A DNA stretch of 5,714 bases, taken from NCBI GenBank assembly GCA_017964745.1, contig JAGCRJ010000226.1, forward strand, positions 1-5,714, written 5' to 3'. A program made the translations under genes and the position numbers. Origin of the DNA: Lachnospiraceae bacterium (lineage in GTDB: Bacteria; Bacillota; Clostridia; Lachnospirales; Lachnospiraceae). Shown here one piece after another: positions 1-5,714 of the stretch (positions are counted from its first letter, which is position 1; each line of letters opens with the position of its first letter). The notes below the pieces were generated by a model, which made no database searches, was not told where the DNA came from, and worked only from the letters and a program-made list of their open reading frames with translations.

Positions 1-500
1 ATCCTCACCTCGGCACTGTCACCTGCGAAAACAAATCTTGTCGAATTATTCGCAGCCTCTATATAAACAAGCGAAGATATCGGACGGATGACTTCCTCAC
101 CGTCCACCCTCAGAACTATCTTCTCTTCAACCTTTATCCTGTTCTCGAGATCCTTCAAAGTCTCCCTGAGCTTCTCCCTGTCAACGGGCTTGCCCAGGAA
201 CCTGAACGCGCCGACCTCATAGCCGTCCATCGCCATTTCCGTATGGCTTGTCATGAAAATAATGGGGATATCCCTTGAATATGACCTGATCGTTCTCGCA
301 GTCGCCATACCGTCCATTCCCTTCATCTCGATATCGAGGAATACGGCATCAAGCGGAAAACCGGTCTTGAAGCTTCCGATGATGGCTTCACCGTCGGAAT
401 AATGAAAACAGCTCACCTCGCCCTTTCCGTAGAGCGAGGTGATCGTTTCGTCTATCTGTCTTCTGAATAAACTTTCGTCATCTACGATTGCTATACGCAT
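1..500 (-). CDS. LytTR-family response regulator, C-terminus cut by window edge
   Basis: This is a two-component response regulator of the AgrA/LytR/ComE type, a cytoplasmic transcription factor activated by phosphorylation. I translated 166 residues; the reading frame runs off the left edge. The receiver domain spans roughly residues 1-120. It has the acidic pair D7/D8 (IVDDE), the phospho-acceptor D56 (VFLDIEM), T84 (FMTS) and K104 (FLGKP), so all the canonical phosphorylation residues are present. From about residue 127 the LytTR DNA-binding domain begins (IVLRVDGEEV, then SLVYIEAANN), and only its first strands are inside the window. The ATG is secure because an in-frame stop lies 9 nt upstream (510-512) and the next ATG would remove the D56 region. 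No Shine-Dalgarno sequence precedes it. The gene sits 16 nt after the ATPase stop, suggesting co-transcription and perhaps translational coupling. A histidine kinase may follow outside the window. The family is certain; the target genes are unknown. Confidence 0.93.
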   Translation of the reverse strand, partial: MRIAIVDDESLFRRQIDETITSLYGKGEVSCFHYSDGEAIIGSFKTGFPLDAVFLDIEMKGMDGMATARTIRSYSRDIPIIFMTSHTEMAMDGYEVGAFRFLGKPVDREKLRETLKDLENRIKVEEKIVLRVDGEEVIRPISSLVYIEAANNSTRFVFAGDSAEVR

Positions 501-516
501 GTAGTTATTTTATCAC

Positions 517-1191
517 TTATCCGACAGTCTTGCCATTATCGAGGGTGATGACCCTGGTGCCGTAGGAAGCGCACTTTTCGGAGTGGGTTACCTGAAGGAT
601 GGTCATGCCCTTCTCCTGATTGAGCTTCTTGAACAGCTCCATGATCTCAACGGTGGCTTTGGAATCCAGGTTACCTGTGGGCTCGTCCGCAAGGATGACT
701 GCGGGATTTCCGAGAAGTGCCCTTGCGATCGCAACTCTCTGCTGCTGGCCGCCGGAAAGAGTGTTGGGCATTGCCTTTCTCTTCTCGGTAAGACCGGTGA
801 TATCGAGGATCTCATCGAGCTGCTTTTTAAGCTCGCTCTTCTTCTTCCCGTATACGGTCTCGGGAAGAAGGATGTTGTCCTCTACATTGAGGTTCATCAC
901 CAGGTTATAGAACTGGAATACGAATCCGAGCTTGTCGAGTCTGAGCTTGGAAAGCTTTGAATCCTTGAGTGATCCGATGTCCTCTCCGCAGAGAGTGATC
1001 TTTCCTTCGAAATCCCTGTCGAGTCCTCCGATGAGGTACAGAAGGGTTGACTTACCGGATCCCGATGCACCCATGAGGGATACGAACTCTCCCTCTCCGA
1101 CATACATGCTCGCCTCATCGAGAACGCGGTTTAAATTGGTTCCTTTACCAAATGTCTTACTGACACTGTTTACTTCAATTACGGTATTCAT
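517..1191 (-). CDS. ABC transporter ATPase, MacB/LolD/BceA-type
   Basis: This is the ATP-hydrolysing subunit of an ABC complex, 224 residues, acting as a dimer on the cytoplasmic face of the membrane with the FtsX-type permease encoded just upstream. All motifs are intact: Walker A GASGSGKST (41-49), Q-loop Q93 (FVFQFYN), signature LSGGQ (145-149), Walker B VILADE (165-170), D-loop NLDS (174-177) and switch histidine H203 (QVTHS). The short length without an extra domain, and the LADEPTGNLD stretch, are typical of the ATPases that pair with MacB/LolCDE/BceAB permeases. I start at 1191 rather than at the in-frame ATG at 1215. A GGGAG site lies 8 nt before 1191, and the protein then opens MNTVIEVNSV as the family does. 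The 1215 start would add eight unrelated residues and overlap the permease stop. The 3' end is 16 nt from the response regulator. The substrate cannot be read from the ATPase. Confidence 0.96.
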   Translation of the reverse strand: MNTVIEVNSVSKTFGKGTNLNRVLDEASMYVGEGEFVSLMGASGSGKSTLLYLIGGLDRDFEGKITLCGEDIGSLKDSKLSKLRLDKLGFVFQFYNLVMNLNVEDNILLPETVYGKKKSELKKQLDEILDITGLTEKRKAMPNTLSGGQQQRVAIARALLGNPAVILADEPTGNLDSKATVEIMELFKKLNQEKGMTILQVTHSEKCASYGTRVITLDNGKTVG

Positions 1192-1199
1192 ATATTCAT

Positions 1200-1204
1200 C
1201 TCCC
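1200..1204 (-). promoter_or_regulatory. Ribosome binding site GGGAG for the ATPase gene
   Basis: On the minus strand GGGAG stands 8 nt before the ATG at 1191, within the gap after the permease stop codon. This spacing decides the start against the alternative ATG at 1215, which would place the site inside the coding sequence and has no comparable site of its own. Confidence 0.75.
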
Positions 1205-1207
1205 TTA

Positions 1208-3676
1208 TTATTCATACTTAAGCTGCTCGGACAGTTTCATCTTTCTCATGTTCTTGATCGGGAACAGTACCGTGAGTGCAAAGACAAAGCACATGATCAC
1301 CCAGAGGGTAATTACGGTCGAAAGATGTACCTCAACAGGCATATAGACATTGTCGGCAGCGTTGACGGCTTTCTCAATGACAATGGTCAGCAGCGATCCG
1401 AACGCACATCCCACGGTCGCCGAAGTGATCGAGGTAATGAGCATCTCGCCGAAAAGAATTCCCGAAAGGGTCCTCTTGGTCATCGATGTCGAGATCAGTA
1501 CCGCACATTCCTTCTTTCTGCCTTCAAATCCGATGAGCTGGTTGGTGATCATACCGATGCAGGTCATTATGAGAGCAACTGCGATGACAACTATATAAAC
1601 ACGCTTTGACTGTGATGTTTCCTTTTCATTATCCTCCGCAAGTTCCTGCATGGTCTGAACCTTGGCTACAGACCTTACCGCGTAGGTCTTGATCAGATCC
1701 CTTACCGTTTCGGGATCATCGGCCCTGACGAGCATATTTGAGGGATAATCATGATATATGCTCTTGAACTCATCCAGCGAGAAAAGGAAATCATTCTTCA
1801 TGGACTCATAGGACTTGATCTTGAAGGTACCTGCGATAGTGTATTCCTTCCTGATGGGGAACACGCCGGTGGGATCGAATGTGATCACAAGTGTATCACC
1901 TACCGAATATCCGTTTCTCTTTGCCCAACCGTTATCCACATAGATGGTTCCTTCCTCTATGCTTTCCGGAGTATCGGTGAAACCGTGGTAGTATCTGTAA
2001 CCGCCTTCGGGCAGTCCGAAGAACTGTGCGGCTATTTCCTTCTCATCCTCACCGAAATAAACATATCCGACCTTGGAATAAACAAACTCGGTATCGGTTA
2101 CAGAATCAAGATGGGGAACGAATGAAAGCTTCGATGCCTTGTCGGTTACGGTAACCACAACGTCGCTGTCATATATTCCCGCAGATGTGTAATCCATCAG
2201 CGATGACGCAAGTATATATATGATCATGCACATGGTTGCGGATGTTGCGCACAGAACTCCGCTCGAAACGGTGCTCTTTCTGGAGATGGCTTCCCTTGAA
2301 GCAAGTGTGAGCTTACCCTTTTCACCCTTTTCGGCGATCTTCGTTATCACATGTGTCACGCCCTTGAGTATGAGCGGGAAAAGGAAGGACAGTGCAATAA
2401 CCGCTGCGATAAGACATATACCGCAGGCAACCATTCCCTTTCCGAAGATAAGAAGTACAAGTGCAAGAACCGCAAGTACGATTCCGGCGATGATCGTGGT
2501 CCTGCTGAATCTGTAAGCGGTGTCCCTGTTATCGAAAATGATGTCTCTGATCGATATCTTAAGTGCCTTCAGGACAGCCTTGAGAGGGATCAGGCACTCG
2601 ATCAGTATCGCAACAATGACGACCGATGCGACAAGAACGGGTGAAAGCATGGGAACCGTAAGGTCGAGTGTTGTTCCGTCGGACGACTCCACATACAGAA
2701 GGATCTGGTACATGGGTTCCCTGATCCACATATAGAGAAGGATTCCGGGAACGCTTCCGAGTATCGCATATGTGACATTCTCGAATAAAAGAATGAGTGT
2801 GGTCATCTTCGAGCTTAATCCGAGGCTCCTGAGAGTACCGATAAAGGACATCCTGTCCGCAACGATCCTTTCACAGATCGAGAATGTAATGAATATTACG
2901 AGAAGGAACGCTACCGCGAAAAGAATGAAGAGAAGTCCGAAGAGCTCACCTATCAGCTCATTCATCTCATCGGTCATCGCAAAACGCATGACATTGTCTT
3001 CACCGAATTCTTCCTTGAGCATTTCCTCTGCGGTATCAACCTGAGTGTCATCAACGATGTCGATCATAAGTCTTCCGGCAGAAGGCTTGCCGCACGAAAG
3101 AAGCTCCGCAGTCTCTGTACTGACAACGGCACTCTTTCCGCTGAAAAGGAAATTCTTCGCGTCGGATACGACGACATCATCGACGGACAGAAGCACCTCA
3201 TTACCCGCATTATCATGAACCTTGAGCGGAGTTCCGTACTCATATCCGATAGCGGATGCAAGCTGGTCCGTGATGATCACATGATACTTGGGAATAAGAG
3301 TTGCATCGAGGAATCCGAACTTGTGAGCCGAAATGGTATCTACTCCGTAGATGTAGAAATCCTCAGTGGTAACATACGCATACTCACCCGGGATATCCGA
3401 ATAGATGGTATCCGTAAAGTATGCCATGCTCATTGATTCACATTCCGGGAATCCTTCCGGAATCCTTTCCGCATCAAGGACGGACATATAAGCCGTAAGG
3501 TCGGTATCTCCGTATACCTCACTGAAGAGTCCGACCATCAGGTTCTTCATGCTCGAAGAAAGGTCGAAGCAGAACAGTGCGGAAAACGCACATACGAAGA
3601 TCGAAAACATAACAAGCAGTGACCTTAAGGGTTTACCGAATATATTCTTTAGTGTTGTTTTAATTATCAATCCCAT
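1208..3676 (-). CDS. ABC transporter permease with two FtsX domains and two extracellular domains
   Basis: This 822-residue integral membrane protein is the partner of the downstream ATPase. Hydrophobic segments give about ten helices: 17-38, 244-268, 293-318, 343-366, 394-412, 416-437, 471-492, 692-714, 739-768 and 786-806. Two large extracellular domains lie at about 39-243 and 493-691. FtsX-type modules follow each one, at about 245-380 (loop RMSFIGTLRSLG) and 690-815 (loop GRKKECAVLIST). The two halves therefore repeat the plan helix, external domain, three-helix FtsX module, linked by two extra helices (394-437). Such permeases usually do not move solutes through a channel. Known relatives transmit force to extract, export or sense lipids, lipoproteins or peptides (MacB, LolCE, BceB); which applies here is open. 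The start is supported by AAGGGGG 8 nt upstream, overlapping the peptidase stop. The gene lies 13 nt after the peptidase and 16 nt before the ATPase. It appears intact. Confidence 0.93.
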   Translation of the reverse strand: MGLIIKTTLKNIFGKPLRSLLVMFSIFVCAFSALFCFDLSSSMKNLMVGLFSEVYGDTDLTAYMSVLDAERIPEGFPECESMSMAYFTDTIYSDIPGEYAYVTTEDFYIYGVDTISAHKFGFLDATLIPKYHVIITDQLASAIGYEYGTPLKVHDNAGNEVLLSVDDVVVSDAKNFLFSGKSAVVSTETAELLSCGKPSAGRLMIDIVDDTQVDTAEEMLKEEFGEDNVMRFAMTDEMNELIGELFGLLFILFAVAFLLVIFITFSICERIVADRMSFIGTLRSLGLSSKMTTLILLFENVTYAILGSVPGILLYMWIREPMYQILLYVESSDGTTLDLTVPMLSPVLVASVVIVAILIECLIPLKAVLKALKISIRDIIFDNRDTAYRFSRTTIIAGIVLAVLALVLLIFGKGMVACGICLIAAVIALSFLFPLILKGVTHVITKIAEKGEKGKLTLASREAISRKSTVSSGVLCATSATMCMIIYILASSLMDYTSAGIYDSDVVVTVTDKASKLSFVPHLDSVTDTEFVYSKVGYVYFGEDEKEIAAQFFGLPEGGYRYYHGFTDTPESIEEGTIYVDNGWAKRNGYSVGDTLVITFDPTGVFPIRKEYTIAGTFKIKSYESMKNDFLFSLDEFKSIYHDYPSNMLVRADDPETVRDLIKTYAVRSVAKVQTMQELAEDNEKETSQSKRVYIVVIAVALIMTCIGMITNQLIGFEGRKKECAVLISTSMTKRTLSGILFGEMLITSITSATVGCAFGSLLTIVIEKAVNAADNVYMPVEVHLSTVITLWVIMCFVFALTVLFPIKNMRKMKLSEQLKYE

Positions 3677-3684
3677 TTTCCTGA

Positions 3685-3691
3685 CCCCCTT
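3685..3691 (-). promoter_or_regulatory. Ribosome binding site AAGGGGG overlapping the peptidase stop
   Basis: The minus strand reads TAAGGGGGTCAGGAAAATG, in which TAA ends the peptidase gene and ATG opens the permease gene. The purine run begins inside the stop codon and sits 8 nt before the permease ATG. Ribosomes finishing the peptidase therefore stop on top of the next initiation site, which suggests translational coupling of the two proteins. A weaker AGGA lies closer to the ATG, but its spacing is too short. Confidence 0.7.
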
Positions 3692-5684
3692 AATGCCATC
3701 TTGAGATGCGATCCTCGGGAGCTATGTACATTCCGTCTCCTTCTTTCACATCGTATGTTTCATAGAACGCGTCAACAGTTGATAGTATGGCATTTACTCT
3801 TATGACCGCGGGGCTGTGTTCGTCATATTCAAGCTGGTTCAAAAGTGCGGAATCCGCTCTCTTTTCACACCAGAGCTTGGCAAAATTCGTAAAGAGCTTC
3901 TCTCTGTCTGCCTGAGTGCGTGCGAGTGAAGTTATGCACTCCATTGCACCGAGATCGGCATAGTTTTCCCCAAGCGTCTGCTCTCCGTCCACATGATAAA
4001 CTCCGAAGACGGTGAAGTTATTCTCGAAATATGCCTCAGCCTTTTCGTTCCTTGCAAGAAGCGCATCCATATCCGCCGGGTCTATCCATGAAGGATCATA
4101 TATGCCGTTCTCATCAAACAGGATACAGTTGCTGTCGAATGCATGTCCCATCTCGTGGGCGACGACCATTCCGAGTCCGCCGAGATTGGTGTAATAATCC
4201 TGGCTGAGATCAAAGATGGGCTTGTTCATGATCGCAACGGTAATGTTGATATTGTTGAGAGACGGGTCGTAGCATGCATTAAAGATCTGCATCTGCATAC
4301 CGACTTCATTCGGGTCACCGGGTTTTCCGAGACGCTCGAGCAGGCGGTCGGCCTTAAGTCTCTTGTAAGAGAGCGTGAACTCAAAATAATCGTTTCCTTT
4401 GATATTCCTGTATACCGAAGGATCCGTCCTTACGACATTCGCACCCGTTACATAGACGATGTTATCGAGCTTGGTAAGAAGTCCCTTTCTCGCAGACTGA
4501 CTGAGCCAGTCTGCATTTGAGATAAGAACCCTGTAGCCTTCCCTGATGTCATCGCACATCGAGATAAGTGCATCGTCCATCTCCTGTGTATAGTACTGTT
4601 CAACATAAAGGGGATCTGTCTGCTCCATAAAAGAAGACATGACCTCATCGAGAACGAGTTCATCCTTAGGCTTGTAATCTATATTTCTGTAACGCTCAAG
4701 CCGGTCGTATCCGTATACAATGAATCTCTTGTACTCATCTGCGAGCGCTTCCATCTTCCAGCACTTGAGTGCTTCGAGGTTCTCCTCCGTAACAATGGCA
4801 TTTATCGCAGCGAGCTGTCCTTTATCATAAACACCGAATCTGTCGATGACCGCCGGATTGATTCCCATATCTTTCAGATATTTATCAAGATCCACATTGG
4901 TAAGGATCTCTTTTGCCTCTGCGGGAGTCAGGTGGCTGAAATAAACATAGGGCATCGAAGCCTTGACGACTTCCATATCGGTATCATTGTAGATATCCAT
5001 TGCGATGTATCCGAAGCTTGTTCCGATCTCATCGGCCTCTTCCTCTTCGTGACCCATCTGCTGAAGAATGAGCGATCCCATATTCTTAAGAGAATTCAGG
5101 GGACCGTAAGTCTCATCCAGACTTTCAAAATCGGCATCCATGATACCCTTGTACGGTTCGAAAACAAGGATCGTATCGCCGCCGGACAGATAATCGGCAT
5201 CCGCCGCAATGTTGAAGATATTGGCAATGAAGTAATCCTTGTCCAGTCTTGCATCCATTTCAAGGAATTCTTCTATTGTTGATATCTCATCTATCTCATG
5301 GAAAAGCGCATCGAGTTCCGCGGGAACACCCGAGTTTTCGAAGTCATATGCGTAAAAGAGATCATATGCCTTCTTGATGATGTACTCCTCGCTTCCGACC
5401 TCATATCCGCTGCCGCCGGCAACTTCCGTGATGATCGATTTGACCTGTTCCTCCGTGAGTTTGGAATCAAATGCTCCTCCGGTAGCCGTTTCGCCGTATC
5501 CGAATTCCGCATTTGCAAGGTCTTCTTCATTGATGAATCTGAAGAAATCATCCTGAGCTCTCGCGGGGGGAAGCTCGGCGACTTCAGTTTCTTCTGCGTC
5601 TTCGGGAAGTTCAACCCCGGCGCAGCCTGACAGAACGACGGACACAGCCATGAGCAGTGCAGCCATTCCCTTAAATCTTTTCAT
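3690..5684 (-). CDS. M13 family (neprilysin/PepO-like) zinc metallopeptidase, predicted lipoprotein
   Basis: This is a zinc endopeptidase of 664 residues, a full length for M13, predicted to sit on the outer face of the membrane and cut short peptides. Residues 1-20 form a lipoprotein signal peptide (MKRFK, a hydrophobic core, then LSGC with the lipid-modified C21). An acidic linker (about 25-40) follows, then the usual M13 opening DDFFRFIN (45-52). The catalytic domain has the substrate-binding NACY (469-472), HEMGH (H510 and H514 as zinc ligands, E511 as catalytic base), ENYAD (third ligand E573, D577), H623 in EHSP and R629, matching neprilysin H711 and R717. It ends PEDRISRWH instead of the common C-R-V-W ending. 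The region after NACY is also atypical, with T482-V483 where P-A is usual. I start at 5684 because AGGAGG lies 6 nt upstream and the signal peptide then begins normally; an ATG at 5702 adds six residues and lies upstream of that site. It is the first visible gene of the operon. The natural substrate is unknown. Confidence 0.95.
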   Translation of the reverse strand: MKRFKGMAALLMAVSVVLSGCAGVELPEDAEETEVAELPPARAQDDFFRFINEEDLANAEFGYGETATGGAFDSKLTEEQVKSIITEVAGGSGYEVGSEEYIIKKAYDLFYAYDFENSGVPAELDALFHEIDEISTIEEFLEMDARLDKDYFIANIFNIAADADYLSGGDTILVFEPYKGIMDADFESLDETYGPLNSLKNMGSLILQQMGHEEEEADEIGTSFGYIAMDIYNDTDMEVVKASMPYVYFSHLTPAEAKEILTNVDLDKYLKDMGINPAVIDRFGVYDKGQLAAINAIVTEENLEALKCWKMEALADEYKRFIVYGYDRLERYRNIDYKPKDELVLDEVMSSFMEQTDPLYVEQYYTQEMDDALISMCDDIREGYRVLISNADWLSQSARKGLLTKLDNIVYVTGANVVRTDPSVYRNIKGNDYFEFTLSYKRLKADRLLERLGKPGDPNEVGMQMQIFNACYDPSLNNINITVAIMNKPIFDLSQDYYTNLGGLGMVVAHEMGHAFDSNCILFDENGIYDPSWIDPADMDALLARNEKAEAYFENNFTVFGVYHVDGEQTLGENYADLGAMECITSLARTQADREKLFTNFAKLWCEKRADSALLNQLEYDEHSPAVIRVNAILSTVDAFYETYDVKEGDGMYIAPEDRISRWH

Positions 5685-5690
5685 AGTTAT

Positions 5691-5696
5691 CCTCCT
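5691..5696 (-). promoter_or_regulatory. Ribosome binding site AGGAGG for the peptidase gene
   Basis: A perfect AGGAGG stands 6 nt before the ATG at 5684 on the minus strand. It is the strongest initiation site in the window and fixes the peptidase start. The remaining bases to the right edge (5697-5714) are too few to show a promoter, and I see none. Confidence 0.85.
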
Positions 5697-5714
5697 ATCC
5701 ATAAACTGATGATC

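Larger units (their letters stand above)
1..5696 (-). other. Putative operon: M13 peptidase, permease, ATPase, response regulator
   Basis: Four genes run in the same direction with gaps of 13, 16 and 16 nt. None of the gaps has room for a promoter plus leader, and none contains a terminator hairpin with a U-tract. Two junctions carry clear ribosome binding sites; the third, before the response regulator, does not. The promoter must lie to the right of the window and the transcript end to its left. The operon is inferred from spacing and direction; no transcript evidence is available here. Confidence 0.75.

Noticed and set aside
503..517. Imperfect inverted repeat AGTTAT-TTT-ATCACT between the ATPase and regulator
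   Set aside because: Only five of six arm pairs match, it is A/T-rich, and it has no U-tract. It is too weak to call a terminator or an operator.
1192..1215. Upstream ATG for the ATPase giving eight extra residues and overlapping the permease stop
   Set aside because: The GGGAG ribosome binding site would be inside the coding region and the extra residues (MNNKGDEY) are not typical of the family; the ATG at 1191 has the right spacing.
932..1609. Plus-strand ORF of 225 codons spanning the ATPase/permease junction
   Set aside because: It lies antisense to two genes with clear motifs, its translation shows no recognisable domain or sensible composition, and it crosses a gene boundary. It is a shadow of minus-strand codon bias, as are the shorter plus-strand ORFs such as 583-960 and 4143-4520.
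5685..5702. Upstream ATG for the peptidase giving MDRRIT before the signal peptide
   Set aside because: It lies upstream of the perfect AGGAGG that serves the ATG at 5684, and the shorter start gives a standard lipoprotein signal peptide.
5697..5714. Search for a promoter or regulator-binding repeats ahead of the peptidase
   Set aside because: Only 18 bases remain upstream of the ribosome binding site, with no -10/-35 pair or LytTR-type direct repeat visible. The control region is outside the window.

Overview
The window holds one tightly packed, single-direction gene block, with all genes on the minus strand. Read 5' to 3' on that strand it contains a secreted lipoprotein peptidase of the M13 (neprilysin/PepO) family (5684 to 3690), a ten-helix FtsX/MacB-type ABC permease (3676 to 1208), its ABC ATPase (1191 to 517), and the first 166 codons of a LytTR-type response regulator (500 to the left edge). 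The gaps are only 13, 16 and 16 nt. I see no promoter or terminator between the genes, so they probably form one operon whose promoter lies beyond position 5714 and whose end lies beyond position 1.

The organism is probably a Gram-positive Firmicute, perhaps a clostridial or Lachnospiraceae-like gut or rumen bacterium. The reasons are strong purine-rich Shine-Dalgarno sites (AGGAGG, AAGGGGG, GGGAG), a lipoprotein signal peptide on the peptidase, a two-FtsX-module permease of the kind common in Gram-positives, an AgrA/LytR-style regulator and moderate GC. This is inference from style, not a species identification.

Region by region: 1-500 is the partial regulator. 501-516 is a short gap with no ribosome binding site for it. 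517-1191 is the ATPase. 1192-1207 is a gap carrying the ATPase ribosome binding site. 1208-3676 is the permease. 3677-3689 is a gap in which the permease ribosome binding site abuts the peptidase stop. 3690-5684 is the peptidase. 5685-5714 is a leader remnant with a strong ribosome binding site. No stretch over 300 bases lacks a gene, and I see no tRNA, rRNA, mobile element, CRISPR array or long nucleotide repeat.

How they may work together (inference): the ATPase and permease form a membrane complex with two large extracellular domains. The peptidase is tethered to the outer face of the same membrane and cuts peptides. The response regulator probably controls this or a related locus, with a sensor kinase perhaps encoded just past the left edge. 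A peptide-handling module (signal or antimicrobial-peptide processing, sensing or detoxification) is the simplest reading, but nothing in the window names the peptide.
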